This document shows, one piece after another, positions 55,635 to 64,000 of a DNA stretch of 64,000 nucleotides. Under the pieces are notes generated by a model. The model worked only from the letters and a program-made list of their open reading frames with translations. It searched no databases and had not been told where the DNA came from. Both the position numbers and the translations under genes were made by a program. The DNA is from Bradyrhizobium stylosanthis (GTDB lineage Bacteria; Pseudomonadota; Alphaproteobacteria; Rhizobiales; Xanthobacteraceae): NCBI RefSeq assembly GCF_001641335.1, contig NZ_LVEM01000006.1, positions 372,300 to 436,299 of the forward strand. Direction: 5' to 3'. Position 1 is the stretch's first letter. Every line of letters begins with the position of its first letter.

Positions 55635-56851
55635 TCCGCGGCTCCCGGCATTTGTAGCGCGACGGCGGACTGAGGCTGCGTTTTCGCGGCCCGGGACCGC
55701 ACCAGCCAGAGATAAAGCCCGCTGCCAAGCACGACGATGGTCACGAGGTCGAGCAGGACCCAGATAATCTTCAGCGGCATGCCGCCGTAGTCGCCGAAAT
55801 GCAGCGGACGCGAGAGCTCCAGCGCGCGCAGATACCACGGCATCGTCACCGCGGACACCAGCGCGCCGCTTCGCGCATCGACCAGCACCGGGCTGAACAG
55901 CCGCGAGGTCAGCGGCTCCTTGCCCTTGGTCCAGACCACGTAGTGGAAGGGCGAGCCGAACGGCGAGCCCGGAAACGCAATGCTGGTGGTGATCATGTCG
56001 GGGAATGCCGCCTTCACCGTGTCGTAGGCCGCCTGGGTCGAGGCAATCTCGGAGACCTGCGGCACCGGCTTGCCGCGCATCGGCGCCAGCATCGCGCGCA
56101 CGTCGGTCTGCTGCCACAGCGCGAACAACGGCGTCGAGAGCTCGTTGATCACGCCGGTCGCGCCGACCACCAGCGCCCAGCCGAGCGTGACGACGCCGAG
56201 CAGGTTGTGCAGGTCGAGCCATTTCAGCCGCCGCGACCGCGCCACGCGCACGGTGCCGAAATCCAGCTTGCGCATGAAGGGTCCGTAGACCGCGATGCCG
56301 GACAAGATTGCCGCGCAAAACAGCAGCGCCATGGCCCCGAGAAACAGCTCGCCCGGGAGCCCCATGAAGAGGTCGCGATGCAGCGTCAGCATCAGTTGCA
56401 GGAAGGTGAGCCCGTCCTCGCCGAACGGCTTGGTTTGTTTCAGCACGTCGCCGGTATGGGCATCGAACCGGATCGAGTGCAGCGCCTTGCGGTTGGCGCT
56501 GAACGCCTCCCAGGAGCTCGCCATGTAGACCATGATCTTGGGCTCGTCGTCGTCGACGAACACCGAGACGATGGTCTCGCCGGGATACAGCTTCCGGGCG
56601 GCCTCGACCACCCGGTCGAGATCGACATTGGGCGTACCCTCCGGCACCTGCGCGTAGGGCAAGGCATCATCGAGCAGGCCGTTGATTTCCTCCCGCAGCA
56701 CCAGCGGCAGGCCGGTGATGCAGATCAGCAGCAGGAACAGCGTGCAGATCAGGCTCGACCATTTGTGCACGAACAGCCAGCGCCGCAGCGCGGGCTTTCG
56801 TCCATAGACGCGTTCGCCGAAGATCGCCTGCCCGCTCATGTCCGTCACCAT
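55631..56851 (-). CDS. PepSY-associated membrane protein (siderophore reductase-like)
   Basis: 406 residues with four or more membrane helices (LFVHKWSSLICTLFLLLICITGLPLVL near the start, then others around 165-190, 215-235, 355-375) and PepSY-type periplasmic segments. HKWSS/HRDLF/LHNLLG/LHFGDYGG carry histidines of the kind that bind haem in FpvG/FecR-associated reductases. Next to a TonB receptor it probably reduces the imported ferric siderophore in the periplasm. ATG 56851 overlaps the receptor stop (AATGGTGA); 56839 is an alternative. Confidence 0.85.
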   Translation of the reverse strand: MVTDMSGQAIFGERVYGRKPALRRWLFVHKWSSLICTLFLLLICITGLPLVLREEINGLLDDALPYAQVPEGTPNVDLDRVVEAARKLYPGETIVSVFVDDDEPKIMVYMASSWEAFSANRKALHSIRFDAHTGDVLKQTKPFGEDGLTFLQLMLTLHRDLFMGLPGELFLGAMALLFCAAILSGIAVYGPFMRKLDFGTVRVARSRRLKWLDLHNLLGVVTLGWALVVGATGVINELSTPLFALWQQTDVRAMLAPMRGKPVPQVSEIASTQAAYDTVKAAFPDMITTSIAFPGSPFGSPFHYVVWTKGKEPLTSRLFSPVLVDARSGALVSAVTMPWYLRALELSRPLHFGDYGGMPLKIIWVLLDLVTIVVLGSGLYLWLVRSRAAKTQPQSAVALQMPGAAE

Positions 56852-59178
56852 TTGTAGCGCAGCGTCGCAATCACGTTGCGGCGCAGGCCGTAATAGCAGC
56901 CGATGTCCTGGCAATAGGTCACGTAGGTCTTGTCGAACAGGTTGGTCGCATTGACCTGCGCCGAATAACCCTTGAACATCGGCCCCAGCGCCGAGAAGTC
57001 GTAGTGGATCGCCGCGTCGAACAGCGTCACGTCGGGGACATAGAACGTGTTGGCCGTATTTCCCGGAAGCTCGCCGATATAGCGGACACCACCGGACAGG
57101 CCGAAGCCGTCGAGCGCACCGCCGCGGAAGGTGTAATCCGCCCAGACCGCGGCGGAATTCATGGGGAAGCCGACCGGATGCTTGCCGAGTTGCGCGGCGG
57201 TGTTGGTCCTGGTCACGACGTTGTCGAGGTAGGTGTACGAGGCCAGCACCGTCAGTTCGCGGTTGACCTCGGTCTTGGCCTCGAGCTCGATGCCGCGCGA
57301 CCGGATCTCGCCGGTCTGAACGCGCTGCCCGGGCCCGTGAGTCGGATCGGTATCCGGCGTCAGCACGTTCTGCTGAACCAGGTTGAACGCCGCAATCGTG
57401 TAGAGCGATTTGTCGTTGGGTTGATACTTGATGCCCACCTCTTCCTGCTTGCCCGTGGTCGGCGCAAACGGACTGCCGGCGAACGTCGTGCCGGCGGTGG
57501 GCTGGAACGATTCGGTGTACTGGATGTAGGGCGCGATGCCGCTGTCGAACTTGTAGAGCAGCGCGCCGCGCTTGGTGACCGCGGTATCGGACTTCGGGCT
57601 GGTCGTCGTGATGTTCGACGCGAGCGCCGTGCTGTCGGTACGGGACTGGGCGAGGTCGTGGCGGATGCCGAGCAGCGCCACCCAATGATCGTACTTGATC
57701 TGGTCCTGGATATATTCGCCGACCTGATCGATCTGCTGGCGGTTTCGGGTCGTGAACGGCACCGGCCCAAACGGCGTGCCGTAAACCGGATTGAAGGCGT
57801 TGATGGGCGGTGCGACCGCAAGCGCACCGTTGAGGGTCTTGTCGACGCCGTTGCGGTAGTCGATGCCGGCGAGCACGGTGTGCTCGAACGGACCCGCGTA
57901 GAACTTCGCCTCGGCCTGATTGTCGACGGCGATGGAGCGGATGCTTTCCTGCGTGGTGAAGGCGCCGCGGGTCATGTTGGAGGGATCGGTACCGGAGTTG
58001 GGGGACACCACCGCAAAATCCGTACTGAGGTCGGTGTAACGCAGGTTCTGCCGGACCTTCACGTTGTTGTTGAAGCTGTGCTCGAACAGATAGCCGACCG
58101 AGCCATAGGCGCGGTCGGTCTTGTCGAAGCCGGGCTCACCCGAATAGAAGCTGGTAGGGATGAAGCTTCCCTTGAAGGGCGTGATGGTGCCGATTCCAAG
58201 CGGCGACAGCTGATTGTAGAAACCGGCCTTGGGATCGCGCTGATAGGTGCCGAGCACCGTCAGCGTCGTGTTGTTGTCCGGTCGCCACGTCAGCGACGGC
58301 GCAATCGAGATGCGCTGGTAGTCGCCGTGATCGACCTGGCTGCCGACGTCGAAGCCCGACGCCGTGAAGCGGTAGAGAAACTCCTTGTTCTTGTCGATCG
58401 GTCCGGACAGATCGACACCAGCCTGCACGCGGCCATAGCTGCCGGTCGAAACGAACATCTCGTGATAGGGATCGAGCGTCGGCCGCTTCGAGACCATGTC
58501 GACGAGGCCGCCCGGCGACGACTGGCCGTACAGGATCGAGGCCGGGCCGTGCAGGATCTCGACCCGCTCGAGATTGAACGGCTCGACCAGCGAATAGGCG
58601 AAGATGCCGAAGTTCAGCAGCCGCAGCGAATCCAGATACTGGTCGGCGAGGAAGCCGCGGACATAGACGGCATCGGTGCGGGCGTCGGCGCCGGCAAATT
58701 CGCCGCGCGTGCCCGGCGTATATCGCACCGCCTGTGCGATGCTCTGCGCGCCCTGGGCCTGGATCTGGTCCTGCGTCACGACCGAGATCGCAACCGGCGT
58801 CTCGATCAGCGGCGCGTCGGTCTTGGTGCCGGTCGCGCTCCTCGTCGCGACCATGCCGTCGACATGGCCGAATGCCGATTCCTTCTTATCCCCGCCGGAT
58901 CCAACCCCGGCTGCAGCCGCTGCGGCAGCGCCCGCCTGTGTATTCGCCCGCGAGACCGCACGGGCGCGCGCCGCGCTGCGGCTGCGCGAGGATGATGCGG
59001 TGGCCCGCTTGCGGGCTTCGCTCGCCTGGACAACAACCGTCCCAAGCTCCGTGCCTGCGCCCGCCGCCGACGCACCCGAGGTTGATGATTGGGCCGCCGC
59101 CCCGCCCGTAACAACGATCAAAACAACCGAGCTGACGGCTCCCATGAACCGCCAGCGCCCCACTTCCAAGACGCCCAC
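56845..59178 (-). CDS. TonB-dependent siderophore receptor
   Basis: About 777 residues. Signal peptide, then an Arg/Ser/Ala-rich linker (about 40-95), a plug domain with VYVRGFLADQYLDSLRLLNF and VEILHGPASILYGQSSPGGLVDMVSKRP, and a 22-strand barrel ending LRYKW with a C-terminal aromatic residue. It brings a ferric siderophore (possibly hydroxamate or catecholate) across the outer membrane. The GTG start at 59178 follows GGGGAAG with five bases; ATG 59145 (MGAVSS) is an alternative. It overlaps the PepSY gene and lies downstream of palindromic boxes at 59255. Confidence 0.93.
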   Translation of the reverse strand: MGVLEVGRWRFMGAVSSVVLIVVTGGAAAQSSTSGASAAGAGTELGTVVVQASEARKRATASSSRSRSAARARAVSRANTQAGAAAAAAAGVGSGGDKKESAFGHVDGMVATRSATGTKTDAPLIETPVAISVVTQDQIQAQGAQSIAQAVRYTPGTRGEFAGADARTDAVYVRGFLADQYLDSLRLLNFGIFAYSLVEPFNLERVEILHGPASILYGQSSPGGLVDMVSKRPTLDPYHEMFVSTGSYGRVQAGVDLSGPIDKNKEFLYRFTASGFDVGSQVDHGDYQRISIAPSLTWRPDNNTTLTVLGTYQRDPKAGFYNQLSPLGIGTITPFKGSFIPTSFYSGEPGFDKTDRAYGSVGYLFEHSFNNNVKVRQNLRYTDLSTDFAVVSPNSGTDPSNMTRGAFTTQESIRSIAVDNQAEAKFYAGPFEHTVLAGIDYRNGVDKTLNGALAVAPPINAFNPVYGTPFGPVPFTTRNRQQIDQVGEYIQDQIKYDHWVALLGIRHDLAQSRTDSTALASNITTTSPKSDTAVTKRGALLYKFDSGIAPYIQYTESFQPTAGTTFAGSPFAPTTGKQEEVGIKYQPNDKSLYTIAAFNLVQQNVLTPDTDPTHGPGQRVQTGEIRSRGIELEAKTEVNRELTVLASYTYLDNVVTRTNTAAQLGKHPVGFPMNSAAVWADYTFRGGALDGFGLSGGVRYIGELPGNTANTFYVPDVTLFDAAIHYDFSALGPMFKGYSAQVNATNLFDKTYVTYCQDIGCYYGLRRNVIATLRYKW

Positions 59179-59254
59179 TGCAACTTCCCCAACTTCCAAC
59201 GACTGCGCAACGCAGCCGGACCAAGGAGGTAGCGCAGCGGTTCAATGTTGCGGG

Positions 59255-59290
59255 CTGGAAGCCTTCCAGACTGGATGTTTTCCATTTCCA
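59255..59290. promoter_or_regulatory. Palindromic boxes before the siderophore receptor
   Basis: CTGGAAG-C-CTTCCAG (59255-59269) is a perfect inverted repeat. CTGGATGTTTTCCATTTCCAG (59271-59290) is a second, looser dyad made of the same half-site TTCCAG. They lie about 80-110 bp before the receptor start in the 372-bp gap up to opgC, otherwise without a gene. They do not match the Irr or RirA boxes I remember. Confidence 0.4.
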
Positions 59291-59550
59291 GACTACAGAG
59301 GTGCTGCAGGTCGGAGCAGATACATGCAGCACCGGGAGCGATCTGTGCCGGTCACGACCGCAGGCGGATTGTCGCCTTTGCAAAAGTTGCGTTCCGGGCA
59401 GATCAAACGCGGGCCCGCGAATGCGCGGGGATTCCTGGCGAAATTTTGCGTCGGCCGGGACAATTCGCCCGCCGCTCACGCAAACGCTACTCGGATAGGC
59501 AGGCGGTTGCCGGTAAAAGCATCACCCTGATTCCCAAAGCTATTTTACTC

Positions 59551-60699
59551 ATGAAACCGTCGGTCAAGGCGAACCTCGCCGCATTCCATCACGACGCCAG
59601 GCTGTATTTGACGCTCGGCATCGCCAACTGGTCGGTGTTCGTCGACCACATCCCGAACAACGTCGTCAACCTGCTGACGCTGCGCAATTTCGGCTTCAGC
59701 GGCGCCGCCGACCTGTTCGTGTTCGTGGTGGGCTACGGCGTCGCTATCATCCACGGCCGGATGGCGCTGGAGCGCGGCTACCTGGTCGCGGCCACGCGCA
59801 TCTTCCGCCGTGTCTGGCGGCTCTATGCCGCCTATGTCGTGCTGTTCGTGATCTATATCGACACCATCGCCTATGTCGCCTCGCAATCGATGGCGCCGGA
59901 GATCATCCACGAATACAACATCTCCGGGATCCTCGAGCACCCGCTGCGCATCCTGATCCGCGGCCTCGTACTCCAGGAAGAGCCGCTGAACCTCGACCTG
60001 CTGCAACTGATGATCCCGCTGATGGCGTTCTTTCCGCTGGTGCTGTGGGGGCTGCTGCGACGGCCGAACGTGACGCTCGCCGCATCGGTCGCGCTGTACG
60101 TCGCGGCGCGCTGGTTCGACTGGAATTTCCGGGTCTATCCGGACCAGGACTGGACCTTCAATCCGCTGTGCTGGCAGATGCTGATGGTGCTCGGCGGCTG
60201 GTTCGCCGTCACGGGCGCACCGGGGCGCGCGCTGCACCGCATGCCCTGGCTGCGGATTCTCGCGGGCGCCTATCTCGTGTTCGCGATGGCCGTCACCCTG
60301 ATGCGCCATTCGCCGGCGCTGTCCGCCTACCTGCCCGACTTTCTGCTCAACGGCATCGCGCCGACCGACAAGGAAAACCTCGCGCCCTATCGCGTGCTCC
60401 ACTTCCTCGCGCTCGCGTTCATTGCCACCCATCTCATTCCGGCCGATCATCCCGGCCTGAAGTGGAAACCGCTCCAGGCGGTGATCACATGCGGCGAGGA
60501 ATGGCTCGCGGTGTTCTGCGTCGGCGTGTTCCTGTCCTTCGCCGGCCATCTCATCCTGATCACCGGGCCCAACCTCGTGATGATGCAGATCGCGGTGAGC
60601 ATCGTCGGCTTCGCCGCGATGACCGCCGTCGCCTATTACATCACCTGGTCCAAACGGCAGGACCTGCCTGCCGCCTTGCGGCAGCAGGCTTCGAGCTAA
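59551..60699 (+). CDS. opgC: OpgC-family glucan-modifying acyltransferase
   Basis: 382 residues with about ten hydrophobic helices: LGIANWSVFVDHIPNNVVNLLTLRNFGFSGAADLFVFVVGYG (OpgC signature) near the start, then the successive membrane pairs and a C-terminal helix ending TWSKRQDLP. OpgC proteins add succinyl groups to osmoregulated periplasmic glucans. GalU (15274) supplies the UDP-glucose for those glucans. The start at 59551 was chosen by homology; the ribosome binding site is weak. Confidence 0.92.
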   Translation: MKPSVKANLAAFHHDARLYLTLGIANWSVFVDHIPNNVVNLLTLRNFGFSGAADLFVFVVGYGVAIIHGRMALERGYLVAATRIFRRVWRLYAAYVVLFVIYIDTIAYVASQSMAPEIIHEYNISGILEHPLRILIRGLVLQEEPLNLDLLQLMIPLMAFFPLVLWGLLRRPNVTLAASVALYVAARWFDWNFRVYPDQDWTFNPLCWQMLMVLGGWFAVTGAPGRALHRMPWLRILAGAYLVFAMAVTLMRHSPALSAYLPDFLLNGIAPTDKENLAPYRVLHFLALAFIATHLIPADHPGLKWKPLQAVITCGEEWLAVFCVGVFLSFAGHLILITGPNLVMMQIAVSIVGFAAMTAVAYYITWSKRQDLPAALRQQASS

Positions 60700-60785
60700 A
60701 TCGCTGCGACAACAAAATCGTGCGATTCTGCTAGGCCGAAAGCGACCGCTGCGCTATGCCGGGACTCCTGTGCGAGGAGACCGGC

Positions 60786-61400
60786 GTGGCGATGGCGAAA
60801 GGCGGGGGTGACGAGGCTGACAGCGCGCCGCGGCGCGGCCGGCCAAGGTCGATCGAGACCACCAACGCCATCCTCGAAAGCGCCTATGCGCTGATGGCCG
60901 CAACGGGCCTTGCCACCGCCACCATCGACGCGATCGCGCGCCACTCCAGCGTCTCCAAGATGACGATCTACAAATGGTGGCCGTCGCGGGAGGCGTTGCT
61001 GATCGACGCGTTCCTTCATCATGCCGCGCAGATGCTGCCGCTGCCGCCCGCGAGTTCCGGCACGCCGGCGGCGCGCGCGCGTCGCCACGCCGCGGCCTAT
61101 GCCGAGGCGCTCCAGGGCGAGTTCGGCAAGGTCCAGCTCGCCGTCATCTCCGAATGCATCTCGAAGACCGGCTCGGCGGAACTGTTCTACGCCCGCTATC
61201 TGCAATTCCGGCGCGACGCGCTGGTGGACATGATCGCCGCGGGCCAGAAGGACGGCAGCATTCTCGCCGAGGGGCTCCCTGAGGATCTCTACGACGCGAT
61301 CTATGGCAGCCTGTTCTATCGCTACGTCTTCGGCATCGCACCGATCACGCCAGGCTACGCGCGCGCCCTGGTCGATCTCGTCCTTCGGCCGAAGGGCTAG
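60786..61400 (+). CDS. TetR/AcrR-family transcriptional regulator
   Basis: 204 residues from GTG 60786 (GAGGAG lies six bases upstream). N-terminal HTH: RGRPRSIETTNAILESAYALM, ATIDAIARHSSVSKMTIYKWWPSREALL, a typical TetR DNA-binding domain, followed by a C-terminal helical ligand/dimer domain (TetR_C-like). The ligand and target are unknown. It is transcribed in the same direction as opgC, 86 bases apart, and could regulate it or the kinase gene. Confidence 0.93.
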   Translation: MAMAKGGGDEADSAPRRGRPRSIETTNAILESAYALMAATGLATATIDAIARHSSVSKMTIYKWWPSREALLIDAFLHHAAQMLPLPPASSGTPAARARRHAAAYAEALQGEFGKVQLAVISECISKTGSAELFYARYLQFRRDALVDMIAAGQKDGSILAEGLPEDLYDAIYGSLFYRYVFGIAPITPGYARALVDLVLRPKG

Positions 61401-61462
61401 AGCACGATCAGGACAAGCGCGAAGCGGTTTTCCGAAAAGATCATGCGCGAGACGACAAGCGC

Positions 61463-63151
61463 CTACCGCACCGGCCTGACCGGCGCCGAGATCTTGTCGG
61501 TGCGGTCGCGTTCGGTCATATCGACCACCGTCTGCATCGGCGCCGTCAGTTCATAGACGTAGGAGACGTCGGTGAAATAGCGCTTGGCGGTGCCGCCGAG
61601 CGCCTCGGGCGCGACGCGGTCGAGCAGGATCAGGCCGAAGTCGGAATCGGGCCGGCGCGTTGCCTCGCTGGTGTTGAATTCCTCCCAGCGGAAATGGAAG
61701 ACCTCGTCGGGCTCCTCGCCGGTCACCGTCCAGGCGGCGGTGATGTGCGGATGCTTGCCGACCAGCGACAGGCCCTCGTCGGAATGCGAGGCGAGCTCGA
61801 AGAACAGCAGCGACAGGCTCTGCGCCGCACGCGCGCTCACCGCAATATCGGGGCCGGTGACGGCGATGCGGTCCGCATGCGGGATAGCGCGCGCCTCGAA
61901 CAGGCCCTTGAGCTTGACGCCCTGCCACTGACTCTCGCTCAGCAGCGACACCACGTTGGACATGGCGTGGATGCGGCCGATCAGGAGCTCGCGCGCCACG
62001 TCGATGTCGGAGCCGTGGCGCAGCGTGCGCGTCACGATCGACTGGATCACCGCCAGAATATTCTTCACGCGGTGGTTCAGCTCGTCGATGACCGCGGTCA
62101 GGCGGCGCTCAAAGCCGATCCTGACCTGGATCTCGCGGCTGAGCCTCAGATTGTTGTAGGCGACATAGCCGAACAGGCCGCACACCATCGCGGTGATGGC
62201 AAAGCCGATCGCGGCCACGATGATCGCGGTCTGCTCGGCACGGCGCAGCGAGTTGGTCTTGGCGTAGTAGCCGAGCTGCCAGTCACGGCCGCCGAAGCTC
62301 ACGGTGCGGGTCGCCGACGGCGGCGGTCCATCCGCTCCCATGCGCGTGGAGACAATGCCCTGGTCGTTGGCAACGAGCTCGCCGCCCTCCTTGCGGGGGT
62401 CCTTGAGTGCGACCGAGAACAACGACATGTCGTCATTGGTCAGCATCAGCGAGGCAAGCTCATAAGAAAATGTGACGAAGCCGGCCGGCTCTGTTGCTCC
62501 CTCGGGAATCACGGGGGCTGCCACGATGACGCCGATCGGGCCGTTGCCGCGCAGCAGCGGCACCGGGTCGGAGGCGACCGACCGCTTCTCGATCCGGGCC
62601 CGGGCGAGCATGGCGCTGCGCACGGGGTCCTGATCATAGCTGCGGCCGGGCAGCGCCTTGGTCTCGTCGCTGCGCGGCTCGAGATCCAGCAGCACATCGA
62701 TCGGCTGGGTGAGGCTCGCCGGATCGATCGGCTTGTCGCTGTAGTCGCGGATCTGCGGTCGCGGGAAACCGGCGGCCGAGATCGCGGATTGCGCCGCAGC
62801 GAGTTCGTTCGGCTGCAGCCGGGCGACCCAGCCCGCCACCACGAAATCGGTCTTGAACGCGTAGATCGCCGAGCGCAGCGGCTCCAGCATGTTGGGCTTG
62901 AGCACCGACGGCGCACGGAACAGGCCTGAGGCGACACGGGCGAGCAGCTCGCGCTCGGTGAGCCGGTCCTGGACCAGGCTTGCATGGACATCGATCGCAC
63001 GCGCCAGCGCGATCCGGTCCAGCGCCAGCTCCTGGTCGTGGACGCGATAGGCGGCGAGCCCGGAGAGCAGCACTCCGAGCAGAGCGATGAAGCCGATGAT
63101 GAAACCCAGCCTGACCACGCGACTACTCAGACGGAAGCGGGAGGTCGGCAA
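61463..63151 (-). CDS. CHASE-domain HWE/HisKA_2-type kinase-like protein
   Basis: 562 residues: an N-terminal helix (about 15-35), a periplasmic CHASE domain (about 60-280), a second helix (about 310-335) and a cytoplasmic kinase region (about 350-562). The phospho-accepting region ELNHRVKNILAVIQSIVTRTL is intact and FRWEE matches the W-x-E motif of HWE kinases. The N-box, normally HELATNAAKYGAL, reads FELASHSDEGLSL, lacking the asparagine that binds Mg-ATP, and the glycine box SDFGLILLDRV is altered. Catalytic activity is doubtful. No response regulator is adjacent. Confidence 0.82.
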   Translation of the reverse strand: MPTSRFRLSSRVVRLGFIIGFIALLGVLLSGLAAYRVHDQELALDRIALARAIDVHASLVQDRLTERELLARVASGLFRAPSVLKPNMLEPLRSAIYAFKTDFVVAGWVARLQPNELAAAQSAISAAGFPRPQIRDYSDKPIDPASLTQPIDVLLDLEPRSDETKALPGRSYDQDPVRSAMLARARIEKRSVASDPVPLLRGNGPIGVIVAAPVIPEGATEPAGFVTFSYELASLMLTNDDMSLFSVALKDPRKEGGELVANDQGIVSTRMGADGPPPSATRTVSFGGRDWQLGYYAKTNSLRRAEQTAIIVAAIGFAITAMVCGLFGYVAYNNLRLSREIQVRIGFERRLTAVIDELNHRVKNILAVIQSIVTRTLRHGSDIDVARELLIGRIHAMSNVVSLLSESQWQGVKLKGLFEARAIPHADRIAVTGPDIAVSARAAQSLSLLFFELASHSDEGLSLVGKHPHITAAWTVTGEEPDEVFHFRWEEFNTSEATRRPDSDFGLILLDRVAPEALGGTAKRYFTDVSYVYELTAPMQTVVDMTERDRTDKISAPVRPVR

Positions 63152-63417
63152 TTAACACGGAGCATATGAACGCCGCTCGAACGGCCATGTGCCGAAACAG
63201 GGTGAACCCCAATGGCGGAGATAATGGAGGAGGAGGCATCAGTACGCAACTTGGGTCGCCTGAAAAGCTTAATCCGCCCGGCCGAGGGTCCGGCCAACGC
63301 GGGCTTTGCTCCGGGCACCGAAGGTAGATAATCGCCATGTCGGAATTTTGTTCCGCCGCGGCAGCTCTGCCTCAGGCGTTAACGGCGAAAAACCCCTGCG
63401 CCAAGTCGTCGCGTCGG

Positions 63418-64000
63418 TCAGCCCGCCCGTTTCAGCCCGCCTTTGGCCTCGATGAAGCCGACGATGCGGTCGAGCCCCTCGCTCTTCTTCAGGTTGGTCA
63501 TGACGAAGGGCCGCTCCCCGCGCATGCGCCTGGCGTCGGTGTCCATCTTTTCCAGGGAAGCGCCGACATGGGGGGCGAGGTCGATCTTGTTAATGACCAG
63601 CAGGTCGGAGCGGGTGATGCCGGGACCGCCCTTCGACGGGATCTTGTCGCCGGCGGCCACGTCGATGACGTAGATGGTGAGGTCGGCAAGCTCCGGGGAA
63701 AAAGTGGCAGCGAGATTGTCGCCGCCGGACTCGATCAGCACGAGATCGAGGCCCGGGAATTTGGCGCGCATGTCCGCGACCGCGGCGAGGTTCATCGAGG
63801 CGTCCTCGCGGATCGCGGTGTGCGGACAGCCGCCGGTCTCGACACCCGCGATGCGATCCGGCGTCAGAGACCCCGAGCGCACCAGGAATTCCGCATCCCA
63901 TTTGGTGTAGATGTCGTTGGTGATCGCGGCGATGTCATAGCGCTCGCGCATGGTCTTGCAGAGCAGGTCCATCAGCGCAGTCTTGCCTGACCCAACCGGG
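63418..64000 (-). CDS. ureG: Urease accessory GTPase UreG, N-terminus outside the window
   Basis: 194 visible codons from the window end, beginning with the Walker A loop [11 protein letters not shown]; a short N-terminal part (usually His-rich) lies beyond 64000. The remaining parts are typical: [36 protein letters not shown] (with the conserved CPH metal site), [21 protein letters not shown], and [17 protein letters not shown]. UreG drives Ni insertion into urease. Its 3' end is followed by an empty 266-bp stretch (63152-63417) up to the kinase gene. Other urease genes are likely to lie outside the window. Confidence 0.95.
   Translation of the reverse strand, partial: PVGSGKTALMDLLCKTMRERYDIAAITNDIYTKWDAEFLVRSGSLTPDRIAGVETGGCPHTAIREDASMNLAAVADMRAKFPGLDLVLIESGGDNLAATFSPELADLTIYVIDVAAGDKIPSKGGPGITRSDLLVINKIDLAPHVGASLEKMDTDARRMRGERPFVMTNLKKSEGLDRIVGFIEAKGGLKRAG

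Overview
The window looks like chromosome of a Bradyrhizobium-type alphaproteobacterium (Nitrobacteraceae, Rhizobiales). The evidence is high GC with GC-rich third codon positions, the RcdA-like (DUF1465)/DUF1192/quinone reductase neighbourhood, the patatin-bdhA pair, the DUF2849-cysI-DUF934-cysH sulfite-reduction order, DUF2865, DUF459 and OpgC proteins, and many intergenic palindromic repeats typical of this group. No rRNA, tRNA, transposase, integrase, CRISPR array or prophage was seen. Identifications rest on reading the proteins against remembered families; no database search was run.

Layout. 1-5.5 kb: end of a MotA/TolQ-like gene, an OmpA/MotB-like partner, a GNAT acetyltransferase, an exporter-type ABC protein, rpmE and an RcdA-like gene. 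6-9.3 kb: DUF1192 gene, an extra zinc-knuckle methionyl-tRNA synthetase with a leader hairpin, and a quinone oxidoreductase. 9.4-20 kb: cyclic-di-GMP proteins (a GGDEF-EAL and a diguanylate cyclase), galU, a lytic transglycosylase, a degenerate SGNH protein and a CsbD-like protein. 20-30 kb: two divergent SDRs with a TfdA-like dioxygenase, yqgE/dsbD-like pair, a flippase, a TSUP exporter, patatin-bdhA, and a CAP lipoprotein. 30-42 kb: a nearly complete assimilatory sulfate pathway: sulfate ABC importer (sbp-cysTWA), cysH-DUF934-cysI-DUF2849-cysG on the minus strand, and divergent cysD-cysNC. 42-45 kb: malate synthase G, a CsbD protein and a 51-residue membrane protein. 45-51.5 kb: two close-paralogue chemoreceptors flanking a three-gene minus-strand operon. 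51.7-64 kb: DUF2865 protein, L,D-transpeptidase, AI-2E-type permease, two envelope-stress-like small proteins, a TonB receptor-PepSY reductase operon, OpgC, a TetR regulator, a CHASE/HWE kinase-like protein and the 3' part of ureG.

The most exciting system is at 47664-49048: an apparent graspetide (omega-ester peptide) RiPP operon. Its 92-residue precursor consists almost entirely of seven TTxxxxEE cores with only four residues before the first core, followed by an ATP-grasp ligase and a 74-residue protein of unknown function. The core motif matches that of plesiocin-type graspetides, but the precursor has essentially no leader, which raises the question of how the ligase recognises it. The ligase and third gene are visibly less GC-rich than the flanking chemoreceptor genes.

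Intergenic regions are dominated by at least eight families of imperfect palindromes (about 70-150 bp each), several repeated two or three times within the window.
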